Assembly (NCBI GenBank): GCA_017959005.1
Contig: JAGDBO010000005.1
Span: forward strand, 1 to 52,448
Direction: 5' to 3'
DNA length: 52,448 nucleotides
Source of the DNA: Bacteroidales bacterium
Lineage (GTDB): Bacteria; Bacteroidota; Bacteroidia; Bacteroidales; UBA932
How positions within the stretch are numbered: position 1 is the stretch's first letter; every line of letters starts with the position of its first letter. Under the pieces are notes generated by a model. It was not told the DNA's origin and made no database searches. It saw nothing but the letters and a program-made list of their open reading frames with translations. Made by a program: the position numbers and the translations under genes. Shown here one piece after another: positions 26,530 through 36,592 of the stretch.

Positions 26530-27933
26530 CTAAGGCACGGTGTTGAAGGTGATCATGCGTTCAAGGGCGCGGCGGCAGACAGGGCAGAAATCCGGGTAGC
26601 TATTGTCCCGCATTCTGCAAGTTGGGAAGGGCCTGTAGATACCCTGGGAAAGATATCCTCCGCCCTCATAAATCCCTACCTTATAGTCAGATGCAGGCAT
26701 AGTCTTAAATTTTTCATCCTGCTGGTCATACTTGGTAACTGTCCACGCTCCAAGGTGACGGCTCTCATCAAAGTAGACAAATCTTCTGGAGTTCTTTCCG
26801 CTGAACTTATGCTTCACCGGAGTAATCATATCCTGCCACTTAGTCTTAAAGTTTATAAGCGTAGTGATGTTCTGCTCCCACGGCTCAACATTCAAATCAT
26901 ACTGGTCCGTACCGTCATCATAGAAGTACTCGTCCGCCAATCCGCCAAAACTGTGACCGAACTCGTGAACCACAACCGGCATTGCCCAGCGGTTTCTTGC
27001 TGCAGTCAGCACGTATGAGTTAAAAATTCCTCCGCCACCGTAATTATCTGTATTTGCAAGAATTATGATATGCTCATATGGCACGCTTGCAAGTGCGTCA
27101 TGCAAATCAAACAGATGCAGCGTTGTAAGATAACGGTCCATGTAGAAGGTGCTGAAGTGAGAAGAAAAAGCCGTCTCCTTCCACTCATCCTTCAACGGAA
27201 TACTTACTCCGCTCTCTTTGCTCTCAACTGGAACGGCAATGAAATTCAGAGAGTTAGCCATTGACTTAAATGGTTCATATCTAAGAATTTCATCAGACGT
27301 TTCCTTTGCATGTTTGAAGAAACTCTCCATCTCTTCTGCAGTGTATCCTTCTCCAACTATTGCAATATCAATTGCATCTTTGCTCTCTCCACCCTTGTGA
27401 GTGTACTTACACTTATCTACTGTGTATGAAGACTTTACAGGCCTAATCAAAATATCTTTAGGGTCCACTTTGTGAGTCATCTCACAGGTCACAAGCTCAT
27501 TTCTTCCAAACAGCGTAACTGTTACAAATGCAGTACTCTTTGGCATTGGAACCAGGAAGACATTCTCAAAAGATTTACGAGTTGTTGCAGCCTCCGAAGT
27601 AGAGAGCCACTCGGAGAACAAAGTAGAGAACGGTACCTTGTAGAGCACCCTGTTAGTTGCTGAATCTCTGAGCGTTATCTGCCCGTTACCCCTAAGCGGA
27701 ACAGCATCCATGTTGACGCGTCTTCCCCACCAACCATCCAACTTCCCCATCTTGGCCAATGAGATCTCAGCCCCCTTTGCATCCCCGCTAAAGATGTAAT
27801 CCAACCTCAACGTCTTCTCATAATTCAAATACTTTCCCCAATCATTTAAAGCCGGAATTATTGAAAGCGCATAAACATAAGATACTGAGATAAGTGCAAG
27901 CAACGCAGCCAAAAAGATGAATACCTTTTTCAT
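26530..27933 (-). CDS. Secreted M64 (IgA-peptidase-like) metallopeptidase
   Basis: The 467-residue protein has an N-terminal signal or membrane anchor (MKKVFIFLAALLALISVSYVYA), an M64 N-terminal beta domain, and the peptidase domain with VVHEFGHSFGGLADEYFY, the HExxHxxG zinc site plus LADEY that marks family M64 (peptidases related to the IgA peptidase of Clostridium ramosum). The upstream block AIDIAIVGEGYTAEEM is also typical. Substrate here is unknown. A start six codons upstream is possible, but that would overlap era; the ATG at 27933 leaves one base after the era stop region. It is last in the rluB-era operon. Confidence 0.85.
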   Translation of the reverse strand: MKKVFIFLAALLALISVSYVYALSIIPALNDWGKYLNYEKTLRLDYIFSGDAKGAEISLAKMGKLDGWWGRRVNMDAVPLRGNGQITLRDSATNRVLYKVPFSTLFSEWLSTSEAATTRKSFENVFLVPMPKSTAFVTVTLFGRNELVTCEMTHKVDPKDILIRPVKSSYTVDKCKYTHKGGESKDAIDIAIVGEGYTAEEMESFFKHAKETSDEILRYEPFKSMANSLNFIAVPVESKESGVSIPLKDEWKETAFSSHFSTFYMDRYLTTLHLFDLHDALASVPYEHIIILANTDNYGGGGIFNSYVLTAARNRWAMPVVVHEFGHSFGGLADEYFYDDGTDQYDLNVEPWEQNITTLINFKTKWQDMITPVKHKFSGKNSRRFVYFDESRHLGAWTVTKYDQQDEKFKTMPASDYKVGIYEGGGYLSQGIYRPFPTCRMRDNSYPDFCPVCRRALERMITFNTVP

Positions 27934-27934
27934 A

Positions 27935-28873
27935 CTATACGATATAACCAAAACGTTTCAGCTCTTTTTTGTTCTCTCTCCAAGAAGGATCAACCTTTAC
28001 AAAAATCTTGAGGAATACCTTCTTTTCAAAGAATTTCTCCATATCCTTACGGGCTTGAGTACCAACCCTTTTCAGTGCTGCACCTTTCTTCCCGATGATG
28101 ATTCCCTTCTGGCTCTCCCTCACTACATTTATCACCGCCTCAATGGAGTAGAGTTCCTCCTCTTCAATGAAGTTTTCTATCACAACCTCCGCGCAATATG
28201 GAATCTCTTTGCTGTAGTTCTCCAGGATTTTCTCTCTCAAAATCTCCGATGCAAAGAAGCGCAAGTTCTTATCTGTAAAGACATCTCTATCATACCAGGC
28301 GTGCTGCTCCGGGAGGATTGAAACAATTTTATTCAGCAGAAGGTCTGTGTTTATTTTGTTCAGTGCGCTCATTGGAAGTATCTCAGCCTTAGGTACTAAG
28401 GTGTGCCACTTCTCTACAAGAGCATCAATTGTCTGTGGTTTCTTTTCACCGCTCTCAGCGGCAGAAGGATTGTTATCCTTGCCGGTAAGCAACTTGTCAA
28501 TTTTGTTGATGACAACAATCACAGGGCAGGAGAGCAGATTGAGTTTGTCTACATACTCTTTATTCTTCTGAGAGGACTCGTAAACATCTGTTACGTAAAT
28601 GATTATATCTGCGTCACCAATAGCGGTGTCCACAAAGTTCATCATGGCCTCCTGCAGTTCATAGGATGGTTTGAGAATACCCGGAGTGTCTGAAAAGACA
28701 ATCTGATAATCCTCACCGTTCACTATTCCCATAATGCGGTGACGCGTGGTCTGCGCCTTGGAGGTGACAATTGAAAGTTTCTCACCCACAAGGGCATTCA
28801 TCAATGTGGACTTCCCAACATTCGGGTTCCCAATGATGTTAACAAACCCAGACTTGTTGATTTTATCTTCCAT
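27935..28873 (-). CDS. era: GTPase Era
   Basis: The 312-residue protein has G1 GNPNVGKSTLMNAL, G3 DTPGI, G4 NKIDKL, and a C-terminal KH domain with ESQKGIIIGKKGAALKRVG. It binds the 3' end of 16S rRNA during 30S assembly. Between G4 and the next motif there is a short insert rich in polar residues (KDNNPSAAESGEKKPQ, about residues 130-147), longer than in most Era proteins. It is flanked at one-base distance by the rluB-like gene and the M64 gene. Confidence 0.96.
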   Translation of the reverse strand: MEDKINKSGFVNIIGNPNVGKSTLMNALVGEKLSIVTSKAQTTRHRIMGIVNGEDYQIVFSDTPGILKPSYELQEAMMNFVDTAIGDADIIIYVTDVYESSQKNKEYVDKLNLLSCPVIVVINKIDKLLTGKDNNPSAAESGEKKPQTIDALVEKWHTLVPKAEILPMSALNKINTDLLLNKIVSILPEQHAWYDRDVFTDKNLRFFASEILREKILENYSKEIPYCAEVVIENFIEEEELYSIEAVINVVRESQKGIIIGKKGAALKRVGTQARKDMEKFFEKKVFLKIFVKVDPSWRENKKELKRFGYIV

Positions 28874-28874
28874 T

Positions 28875-29951
28875 TTACTCGTATGAACCCATCATCAGCA
28901 TAGCGAGTTCCTTATCTGTGAGGAAACGCCACTGACCGCGTCTGAGACTCTTCTTTGTAAGACCTGCAAAGTAAACCCTATCCAGCTTAACCACCTTGTA
29001 ACCAAGTGATTCAAAGATTCTGCGAACAATGCGGTTACGTCCGCTGTGAATCTCAATGCCAACCTGAGAATGGTCTCCGTCTATGTATGAAAGAGCATCT
29101 GCGTTAATCATTCCGTCATCCAGGTGTACGCCCTTCAGAATCTTTTCAAAGTCCTTCTGAGTGAGGTTCTTATCCAGGAACACCTGATAGATTTTCTTCT
29201 TGTTGTATGAAGGATGGGTAAGACGCTCGGTAAGATCACCGTCATTTGTCAGAAGCAGAACGCCGGTTGTATCTCTGTCCAGGCGGCCAACGGGATATAC
29301 TCTCTGTGAGCACTTTCCGGCAATCAGGTCAATGACGGTCTTGCGAGCCTGCGGATCATCAGTCGTAGTCACACAGTTCTTAGGCTTGTTCATCAGGATG
29401 TAAACCTTCTCCTCTCCCTTAATCACTTTGTCCTCAACCTTTACCACATCATTCTGGAAAACTTTTGTACCGAGTTCTGTAACAACCTGACCATTAACGG
29501 ATACCAGGCCTTCAATTATATACTGATCTGCCTCTCTTCTGGAGCAGAGTCCTGAATTCGCAATGAACTTATTGAGTCTAACTCCCTCTTCTCCCTTCAC
29601 TTTTGGCTGCCTTGGTTTTGGTGTGTAGGCTTGTGCACGAACCTTCATTGGAGCCTTTGTTACCTCGCGCTCCTCTATCTGACTTCTGACTCTTTCAAAA
29701 TCTCCCTTTGTGCGTTTGATTGCTCTTGCAGGACGCTCAGCAAATGAGCGCTTTGGAGCACCGGTGCGTGGAGCGGCTGTACTGCGGGCTGCTCCTCTTG
29801 TTCCCGCGCTACGGGTTGCGCCTCTCCTTGGCCCCTCGCTGCGAGTTGCGGAAGGACGGCCTGAACGTTTTGCACCTGCTCGTCCGGTTGCCGGTCTGCC
29901 TGCCGGGCGGCGGCCGCCGGAAGGACGGCCTGCTTTATTTGTTGTTCTCAT
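28875..29951 (-). CDS. RluB/RsuA-family pseudouridine synthase with basic N-terminal extension
   Basis: The 358-residue protein has an S4 domain ([20 protein letters not shown], about residues 122-165) and an RsuA-family catalytic domain with [20 protein letters not shown] containing the catalytic Asp. The first 90 or so residues are a low-complexity Arg/Gly/Ala/Pro/Ser stretch with repeated RxAGRPA-like blocks, which should be disordered and could bind RNA. Such basic extensions are common in Bacteroidetes members of this family. It pseudouridylates 23S (or 16S) rRNA; the exact target is not fixed. First gene of the operon with era. Confidence 0.88.
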   Translation of the reverse strand: MRTTNKAGRPSGGRRPAGRPATGRAGAKRSGRPSATRSEGPRRGATRSAGTRGAARSTAAPRTGAPKRSFAERPARAIKRTKGDFERVRSQIEEREVTKAPMKVRAQAYTPKPRQPKVKGEEGVRLNKFIANSGLCSRREADQYIIEGLVSVNGQVVTELGTKVFQNDVVKVEDKVIKGEEKVYILMNKPKNCVTTTDDPQARKTVIDLIAGKCSQRVYPVGRLDRDTTGVLLLTNDGDLTERLTHPSYNKKKIYQVFLDKNLTQKDFEKILKGVHLDDGMINADALSYIDGDHSQVGIEIHSGRNRIVRRIFESLGYKVVKLDRVYFAGLTKKSLRRGQWRFLTDKELAMLMMGSYE

Positions 29952-29973
29952 AATTACTCTCTTTGATTATTCC

Positions 29974-29981
29974 ACAAATGT
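29974..29981 (-). promoter_or_regulatory. Promoter -7 element for the rluB-era-M64 operon
   Basis: On the minus strand this reads TACATTTG, an exact TAnnTTTG match, 22 bases upstream of the rluB-like ATG. No clear -33 element was found. Confidence 0.4.
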
Positions 29982-30033
29982 AGACCAATTAAACTATTTT
30001 TCCTACTTTTACCACCCATTAAGTTTAAAGGGT

Positions 30034-31302
30034 ATGGCAATAATGAAAGGTTTGAAAGGCGTTAGGATATCGCCGCTGGTGAGGGAGAACATCAAGGTGG
30101 CCCTTAGATCCATTAGAAATAACCGTCTGAGAAGTGTGCTCACTATCTTGATGGTAGCCGTTGGTATTACCTCTTTGCTGGGTATTCTGACAGCTACGGA
30201 CACCGTCAAAAAGCAGGTCAGCGACAGTTTTGACGCAATGGGGTCCCGCTCTTTCTACATCCGCGCCCAGTACTACGCCCCTACCGGAGGAGACAAGCAT
30301 ACCCGCAAGCGCAACAATCAAAGCATCAGCTATTTCCAGGCAAAGAGCTTTAAGGATTTGTTTGAGACTCAGAAGAAGGGAACCGCCTCCATATTCACTG
30401 CCCAGAGCCCTCTGACCTTTAAGAGAGGAGACAAGAGCTCCAACCCAAACTGCACTCTGGTGCTCTCAGATGAGAACTTTGTGACAATGAGGGGCTTTAC
30501 CATAGAAAAGGGCAGAGACCTAAATATCAGAGATTTGGAAGAGGCCTCCGCAGTCTGCGTCATAGGGCACGGACTCGCTGCCAAGCTCTTTGACAGGAAG
30601 GAAGACCCTCTCTCCTCAGTCATCACTGCTAACGGCGTGAGTTACAGGGTGGTGGGCGTTATGAAGGAGATGAGTTCCCAGTCCCAGGGTCCAAATGATA
30701 TGGCCATAATTCCGGTAACAAACGGCAGAGCCCGCTTCTCCGGCAGTTACACCATCGGGATAAAGCCAAGCGTTTCAAGAGATGAACTTTCAGACACTTA
30801 CGCAGAGGCGGAGATGATGTTCCGCTCCATCCGCCGTCTCTCCCCGCAGGATGAGAGTGACTTCACCATAATGTACAATGAGACAATGGCAAAGAGCGCC
30901 ACAAAGACCATGGGCACCATCACCCTTATTGCCGGAATCATTGGTCTAATCACCCTGCTGGGCGCCGCCATTGGCCTGATGAACATAATGTTAGTCTCAG
31001 TTAAGGAGAGGACGTCAGAGATTGGTGTAAGGAAGGCAATAGGAGCCTCAGCAAAGATTATCCGCCACCAGTTCCTGTATGAATCTATCGTAATAGCACA
31101 GATTGGGTGCATAATAGGAATCGTGCTGGGAATTATTGTGGGGCTTATTGTGGCAAAGCTCATTCAGGGCACCTTTGTAATGCCTTGGTTCTGGATTTTT
31201 GCGGCGGTGGCAACCTGCGTCCTTGTGGGCGTTGCAAGCGGCTATTTGCCAGCCAGAAAGGCCGCAGCGCTGGATCCTATAGAGGCTCTCCGCTACGAGT
31301 AG
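30034..31302 (+). CDS. MacB/FtsX-family ABC transporter permease, stand-alone
   Basis: The 422-residue protein has a first transmembrane helix at about residues 33-54 in [27 protein letters not shown], a periplasmic MacB-PCD-like domain, and three C-terminal helices (from [21 protein letters not shown] to [20 protein letters not shown]). [13 protein letters not shown]-like sequence ([17 protein letters not shown]) and the end [10 protein letters not shown] are diagnostic. No ABC ATPase or adaptor gene is adjacent, so its partners must be elsewhere. The frame is open upstream through the divergent rluB-like gene; I place the start at ATG 30034 (30043 is also possible), where family similarity begins. 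Confidence 0.88.
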   Translation: MAIMKGLKGVRISPLVRENIKVALRSIRNNRLRSVLTILMVAVGITSLLGILTATDTVKKQVSDSFDAMGSRSFYIRAQYYAPTGGDKHTRKRNNQSISYFQAKSFKDLFETQKKGTASIFTAQSPLTFKRGDKSSNPNCTLVLSDENFVTMRGFTIEKGRDLNIRDLEEASAVCVIGHGLAAKLFDRKEDPLSSVITANGVSYRVVGVMKEMSSQSQGPNDMAIIPVTNGRARFSGSYTIGIKPSVSRDELSDTYAEAEMMFRSIRRLSPQDESDFTIMYNETMAKSATKTMGTITLIAGIIGLITLLGAAIGLMNIMLVSVKERTSEIGVRKAIGASAKIIRHQFLYESIVIAQIGCIIGIVLGIIVGLIVAKLIQGTFVMPWFWIFAAVATCVLVGVASGYLPARKAAALDPIEALRYE

Positions 31303-31315
31303 TTCAATTTTTTTG

Positions 31316-31323
31316 TAAATTTG
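31316..31323 (+). promoter_or_regulatory. Promoter -7 element for the ompA-parC-aroK cluster
   Basis: TAAATTTG is an exact TAnnTTTG match, located 36 bases before the OmpA-family ATG and just after the permease stop. No good -33 element is visible. Confidence 0.4.
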
Positions 31324-31359
31324 TCCGTTGCAGAAAATAATATCTAAAAACATATAGTT

Positions 31360-32685
31360 ATGAACGTAAAAAGACTCATGATTGCCCTTATTCTGATTTT
31401 TGCAGTGGGCACAGTAGCAAATGCACAGGGATTCCTTGGCAAACTCAAGGATAAAGCAGCCAACAAGGTCAAAGAGAGAGTGGAAGACAAAGTTGTAGAC
31501 AAAGTGGGAAAGGAGACCGATGACGCAATGGATACCGTCTTGGGTAACAAGAAGAAAGACAAGGATAAAGATAAGAAGAGCAAGGACAAGAAATCCAATA
31601 AGAACAATGACGAGGATGCAGAAGAGGTGGATACCACTCCGGATGCTGTAGGTCAGAACGTTAAGAGCGACTTTGTTCGCGGCAGCGTAATTCTCTTTGA
31701 GGATGACTTTGCAAACGAGCAAATGGGAGAGTTCCCTTCCAAGTGGGATATTAGTGAAGGCAGTTTAGAGGTGGCTTCTGTTAACGGTAAGAAGTTTGCT
31801 CACAGTAATGCTCCAAGTTCCAGATTCTCACCGTTGATGGAGAATATGAGCTCTTATTTGCCGGATGTCTTTACGCTGGAGTGGGATGAATTTTTCTGCA
31901 AGCAGGGAGAAACACCGGATTTCGCATTTGAATTCTTTTTCTTTGATGCAAACGGAGATCAGACCGGCCATATCTATTTGAGATATCGTCCTTGGAATCC
32001 AGATTATTATGGCAACTATGCGTTTAAGAAGGGTGGCGGTCTTGATGGTGATGTTTCCGGTAGTTTAGACTGGGATAATCTGGGCAAGTGCACCAAGGTA
32101 GGTCAGTGGAACCATTTTGCAATCTCCTTCAACAAGCGCGCCTTTAAATTCTATATCAATGGAATCCGTATCATCAATCTGCCTAATGTAGCGGCTCCTA
32201 AACGCTTTGCTTTTGATGTTGCAGATGATAATCCTTATCGTGGAGTTGGTAATGTAGTTCTTGCAGCCGGTGCCGTTGAGCTTTATGAGCGTAAAACTAC
32301 AGACTTGTCTGCAGAAGCAGCTGCTATTGAGAAGGCTATAAAGGAGACCGGAAAGTTTGTAACCAACAACATTCTCTTTGAGACCGGCAAGGCAGACCTC
32401 AAACCGGAGTCTATGGAGGAGATCAAGAAGGTGGCTGAGTATATGAAGGCCAACCCTACCGCACGCTTTGAGGTTCAGGGACATACAGACAACCAGGGTT
32501 CAGATAAGACTAACGATCCGCTTTCACAGAAGAGAGCAGAGGCAGTTGTAAACGCCCTTGTATCACAGGGTTGTGATGAGTTCAACCTCCGTCCTGTAGG
32601 TAAGGGTTCACACGAGCCTGTTGCAGACAACAAGACTGCAGAGGGAAGAGCACAGAATCGCCGAGTAGTATTTGTTAAAAAGTAG
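31360..32685 (+). CDS. OmpA-family outer membrane/periplasmic protein with LamG-like domain
   Basis: The 441-residue protein has a signal peptide (to about residue 23, VANAQG). A highly charged Lys/Asp-rich stretch follows (about residues 30-95, with KDKDKDKKSKDKK), then a beta-sandwich-like central domain (VILFEDDFANEQMGEFPSKW, then QWNHFAISFNKRAFKFYING) resembling LamG/concanavalin-like folds. The C-terminal OmpA domain has NNILFETGKADLKPESMEEI, FEVQGHTDNQGSD, LSQKRAEAVVNAL and AEGRAQNRRVVF, which bind peptidoglycan. It has no N-terminal barrel, so it is probably tethered to the wall or outer membrane. The next gene follows after 5 bases. Confidence 0.85.
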   Translation: MNVKRLMIALILIFAVGTVANAQGFLGKLKDKAANKVKERVEDKVVDKVGKETDDAMDTVLGNKKKDKDKDKKSKDKKSNKNNDEDAEEVDTTPDAVGQNVKSDFVRGSVILFEDDFANEQMGEFPSKWDISEGSLEVASVNGKKFAHSNAPSSRFSPLMENMSSYLPDVFTLEWDEFFCKQGETPDFAFEFFFFDANGDQTGHIYLRYRPWNPDYYGNYAFKKGGGLDGDVSGSLDWDNLGKCTKVGQWNHFAISFNKRAFKFYINGIRIINLPNVAAPKRFAFDVADDNPYRGVGNVVLAAGAVELYERKTTDLSAEAAAIEKAIKETGKFVTNNILFETGKADLKPESMEEIKKVAEYMKANPTARFEVQGHTDNQGSDKTNDPLSQKRAEAVVNALVSQGCDEFNLRPVGKGSHEPVADNKTAEGRAQNRRVVFVKK

Positions 32686-32690
32686 CTCTT

Positions 32691-33806
32691 ATGAAAAAAG
32701 TTAGCCTGTTGGTTGTTATGCTTGCCATCTCTATGGCGGCAATGGCTCAGATGAGTGCTGAGCGGATAATGGCGCTTGCTCCAAAACTCCCTACTGAGGC
32801 GGAGATGATCAAATACGAGAAAGAGAGCAGCGCTCCTCTTCATATGAAGATGGAGGTATCGCAGCCTGAACTTTACTCCAAAGTAAATGAGGCTATTAAG
32901 AAGGCAAAAGAGGCTATAGATGCAGATAACGAAAAGAATCTTGCACCATCGCTGAAGAATAAGATTGAGGGTTCAAAGGTTGCCGGAACAAATGTTACCG
33001 TTAACCAGGTTGAGGGAATGAGCGAGGCTGAAAAAGAGGCCTTTGCAAAGAACATGGCGCAAAATAAGATGGCATCTTTCGGGATTAGCCAGAGTGATAT
33101 GGCCAAGATTCAGAGCGGCAACTATAGCGAGGCAGATGCTCAGGCTCTGGCCAACAAGATGGTTCAGCAGATGAGCGGAGGGCTTACTGCAGAGGAGATT
33201 AAAATGATGGAGAATATGAGTGACGAGCAGAGAGCCGCTTATATGCAGAAGAAGGGTATGACCGGTTCTCCTAAGGGCAAGGCAAATACTGGAGTAACGC
33301 CTCTTATTCAAAAGAATGTGGAGTTGGATAAGAAGATTAAGGAGGTTTCAGACAAGGTTGTTGCTCAGAGAGGGAATGCCAAGAAACAGGGCCGCAAGAT
33401 TTATGACCAGAAGTACAGAAAAGAGATAGAGAAGTTCAATGCCATTATGGATCAGGCAATTAAGGAGGGAGCTTTCTCAGAGAAATACACTCAGGAAGAG
33501 GCTCCTAAAGTAAAGGCTGCCGGAGCTAAATACAACAAGGCTGCAGAAGATGGATGGATGGTTCGTTGCAAGTTCTACGAGGAGTACCTTCCAATCTGGC
33601 GCAACGCGGTTGTTTCTTCAATGAGCATTTGCAAAAACGAACTGCTTCCGCTATACAATGAAAAGAAGGCAATTACGGACAAACTCTATGCTCTTACTCA
33701 GAATCCTGAATACAGTATGGGAGCATCCTATCCTTTGATTCCTGCAAACTTCTATCTTGAGTGTGCAGAGGCAATGGACGACTACGGCCCGTTTGAAGAA
33801 GATTAA
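32691..33806 (+). CDS. Secreted protein of unknown function
   Basis: I do not recognise a family. The 371-residue product has a clear signal peptide (MKKVSLLVVMLAISMAAMAQ). The mature part is rich in Lys, Glu, Met and Ala, and mostly helical in character: a run of ALANKMVQQMSGGLTAEEIKMMENMSD-like sequence with many Met residues, and coiled-coil-like stretches at about 215-265. It lies 5 bases after the OmpA-family gene and 2 bases before parC, so it is probably co-transcribed with both; a periplasmic partner of the OmpA-like protein is possible but unsupported. Confidence 0.7.
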   Translation: MKKVSLLVVMLAISMAAMAQMSAERIMALAPKLPTEAEMIKYEKESSAPLHMKMEVSQPELYSKVNEAIKKAKEAIDADNEKNLAPSLKNKIEGSKVAGTNVTVNQVEGMSEAEKEAFAKNMAQNKMASFGISQSDMAKIQSGNYSEADAQALANKMVQQMSGGLTAEEIKMMENMSDEQRAAYMQKKGMTGSPKGKANTGVTPLIQKNVELDKKIKEVSDKVVAQRGNAKKQGRKIYDQKYRKEIEKFNAIMDQAIKEGAFSEKYTQEEAPKVKAAGAKYNKAAEDGWMVRCKFYEEYLPIWRNAVVSSMSICKNELLPLYNEKKAITDKLYALTQNPEYSMGASYPLIPANFYLECAEAMDDYGPFEED

Positions 33807-33808
33807 TT

Positions 33809-36580
33809 ATGTCAGATATAGAGAGGGAAGATATTTATACAGAAGATGATGCAACCGGCGAGACCACCGGAAAATACTCTAAACTTATAAAGGAGGGCGA
33901 TAACAAATACCGCCTTCCGGGTATGTACAAGAACTGGTTCTTGGACTATGCCTCTTATGTGATTTTGGACCGTGCGGTGCCGCACATTGAAGACGGACTC
34001 AAGCCCGTTCAGCGCCGTATTCTCCACGCTATGAGGAGTATTCACGATGGTTCACTTAGAAAGGTGGCTACTATTGTTGGTGAGGCCATGAAGTACCATC
34101 CTCACAGTGATGCCTCCATTAAAGAGGCACTTGTGCAGATGGGCCAGAAAAACCTGCTCATAGACTGCCAGGGTAACTGGGGCAACACCATCACCGGAGA
34201 CGAGGCGGCAGCTGCCAGATACATTGAGGGCAGGCTCTCTCCATTTGCCATTGAGGTTGTATTCAATCCAAAGACCACAGAGTGGATGAACTCCTATGAC
34301 GGGCGCAACAAAGAGCCTGTCACTCTGCCGGTTAAGTTCCCTCTGGTGCTCCATCAGGGAGCAGACGGTATTGCCGTAGGACTCAACTGCAAAATCCTTC
34401 CGCACAACTTTAACGAGCTCATAGACGCCTCTGTAGCTTACCTTAAGGGAGAGGAGTTCAGGCTATATCCCGATTTCCCATCGGGAGGAATAATGGATGT
34501 CTCCCGCTATGCAGACGGCAAGAGAGGCGGCCAGGTTATGGTCCGCGCAAGAATCATAAAGACAGACAAAAAGACCATCAAGATAACAGAACTTCCGTTT
34601 GGCAAAAACTCCGGCGATATATGCAAGAGCATTATGGCCGCCAATGACAAAGGGAAGATTAAGGTGAAAAAGGTGGAGGACCTCTCCACGGAAAAGGCTG
34701 AGATTGTGGTAACTCTGGCCCAGGGAGAATCTCCGGACAAGACCATAGACGCACTCTACGCCTTCACCTACTGCCAGGTCTCCATCAATCCAAACACCTG
34801 TCTTATAAAGGATAACAAGCCTCACTTTATGACAGTGAGCCAGGTTCTGGAAGATAACACGCTCAGAACCAAGGAGCTCATAAGAAGAGAACTCCTCATA
34901 AAGATGGGAGAGTTGGAGGCTTCATGGCACTCGCTCACACTGGAGAAAATCTTCTTTGAGGAGGGCAAGTACAAGATGTTGGAGGAGAAGAAGACCAAGA
35001 GTTGGGAGAGCCAGGTAAATGAGATTCACAAAGCGTTGAAGGAGTATGAAGATCTTCTGCACCAGGAGGTTACAAGAGAGGATGTTCTGAAGTTGGTTGA
35101 GAAGCCTGTTAGAAAAATCTCCCGCTTTGACATAAAGGAGTGCAACAACAAGATTGCAGGAGTGGAGAAGGAGATTGCAAAGGTGAAGAGAGACCTTGCA
35201 AATCTGACTCAGGTTACCATAGATTACTTCCTCTCACTCAAGGAGAAATACGGAGAAAAATTTCCTCGCCGCACGGAGATTACAAACCTGGAAACCATTC
35301 AGGTTTCAAGAGTTGCGGTTGCCAATGCCAAACTCTACGCCAACTTTGAAGAGGGCTTCATTGGTATGGATCTTAAGAAGGATGACAACGCCCAGTTCAT
35401 CTGCAACTGCTCAGATATTGATGATATCATTGTCTTCTTCCAGAACGGAAAATATCTGGTTACAAAGATTACGGACAAGTCCTTTGTGGGCAAGAACATC
35501 ATCCACGTTGCAGTCTTTGTAAAGAACAATCTCAGAACGGTTTACAACGCCATATACAGAGACGGAAAGAACGGCTTCTGCTACGTTAAGAGGTTTGCCG
35601 TTACCGCAGTTACAAGAGACAAGGAGTATGACATCACAATGGGCACTCCGGACTCCAAAATCCTCTGGTTCACCGCCAACCCTAACGGAGAGGCTGAGAG
35701 CGTAAGAGTGGCTCTGCGTCCGCGTCCAAAACTTAAGAAACTCTTCTTTGATTATGACTTTGCAACCCTTGCAATAAAGGGACGTTCATCCAGAGGAAAC
35801 CTCCTCTCCAAGAACCCTATCAGCCGCATAACTCTCAAGAGCAAAGGAACTTCCACCATTGGAGACAAACCACTCTGGTTTGATATGGACGTTAACCGTC
35901 TCAATGAAGACAAGAGAGGAAAGTTCCTGGGCAACTTCAAAGATGAAGATAAAGTTCTGGCTGTTTACGCAGACGGAACATACTGCACAACCAACCAGGA
36001 TCTCAACAACCATTACCAAGGAGAACTCATTGCCATTGAGAAGTTCAACCCTGCAAAAGTCTACGCAGCAGTCTATTATGACGCTGAGAGCTCCAAGTAT
36101 TACCTCAAGCGCTTTAAGTTTGAAGCCAACAACAACACCTCCAACATCTTCATTTCAGAGGCGGAAGGCTCTCGTCTTGTGGCACTTACAGGAAAGAGTG
36201 GCTCACAGATTGTTATCCAGTTTGGCGGCAAACATGAAGGCCGTCAGAACGAACTCGTGGTTGTAGACACCTTCATTGCAGAGAAAGGCTGGAAGGCTAA
36301 AGGCAAGAGACTCACCCAGTTTGAGGTAGAGAAGGTAGTCCTCATAGAACCCCCTGTCCTGGAGGATGAAGAGTTTGAAGAGTATGACGAGCAGGATGCA
36401 GAAGGCACAGCTACCGCCAAGTTCAACGGTTCTGATGCAGAAGGCGGCAGCGCAGAAAGTCCTGAGCAAGAGGCTGCTACAGAGGGACAAGAAGAAGAGG
36501 GAGATTTTGACTTCCCGGATGAAGATGAAGAAGAGACCTCCGGTTTCTCCTCAGATGATGATGAACCAACACTCTTCTAA
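33809..36580 (+). CDS. parC: DNA topoisomerase IV subunit A
   Basis: The 923-residue protein has the type IIA topoisomerase core: YKNWFLDYASYVILDRAVPHIEDGLKPVQRRILHAM, the winged-helix region KYHPHSDASIKEALVQMGQ, and the catalytic Tyr in AAARYIEGRLS (about residue 138). The C-terminal domain lacks the QRRGGxG GyrA box, which favours ParC over GyrA. The last 70 residues are strongly acidic (EDEEFEEYDEQDAEG to DFPDEDEEETSGFSSDDDEPTLF). A partner parE is not in this window. It sits between a secreted protein gene and aroK. Confidence 0.92.
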   Translation: MSDIEREDIYTEDDATGETTGKYSKLIKEGDNKYRLPGMYKNWFLDYASYVILDRAVPHIEDGLKPVQRRILHAMRSIHDGSLRKVATIVGEAMKYHPHSDASIKEALVQMGQKNLLIDCQGNWGNTITGDEAAAARYIEGRLSPFAIEVVFNPKTTEWMNSYDGRNKEPVTLPVKFPLVLHQGADGIAVGLNCKILPHNFNELIDASVAYLKGEEFRLYPDFPSGGIMDVSRYADGKRGGQVMVRARIIKTDKKTIKITELPFGKNSGDICKSIMAANDKGKIKVKKVEDLSTEKAEIVVTLAQGESPDKTIDALYAFTYCQVSINPNTCLIKDNKPHFMTVSQVLEDNTLRTKELIRRELLIKMGELEASWHSLTLEKIFFEEGKYKMLEEKKTKSWESQVNEIHKALKEYEDLLHQEVTREDVLKLVEKPVRKISRFDIKECNNKIAGVEKEIAKVKRDLANLTQVTIDYFLSLKEKYGEKFPRRTEITNLETIQVSRVAVANAKLYANFEEGFIGMDLKKDDNAQFICNCSDIDDIIVFFQNGKYLVTKITDKSFVGKNIIHVAVFVKNNLRTVYNAIYRDGKNGFCYVKRFAVTAVTRDKEYDITMGTPDSKILWFTANPNGEAESVRVALRPRPKLKKLFFDYDFATLAIKGRSSRGNLLSKNPISRITLKSKGTSTIGDKPLWFDMDVNRLNEDKRGKFLGNFKDEDKVLAVYADGTYCTTNQDLNNHYQGELIAIEKFNPAKVYAAVYYDAESSKYYLKRFKFEANNNTSNIFISEAEGSRLVALTGKSGSQIVIQFGGKHEGRQNELVVVDTFIAEKGWKAKGKRLTQFEVEKVVLIEPPVLEDEEFEEYDEQDAEGTATAKFNGSDAEGGSAESPEQEAATEGQEEEGDFDFPDEDEEETSGFSSDDDEPTLF

Positions 36581-36592
36581 GCCCCAATCATA

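Noticed and set aside
29710-30033. Upstream extension of the MacB-like permease
   Set aside because: It is antisense to the Arg/Gly-rich start of the rluB-like gene, and permease similarity starts at 30034.
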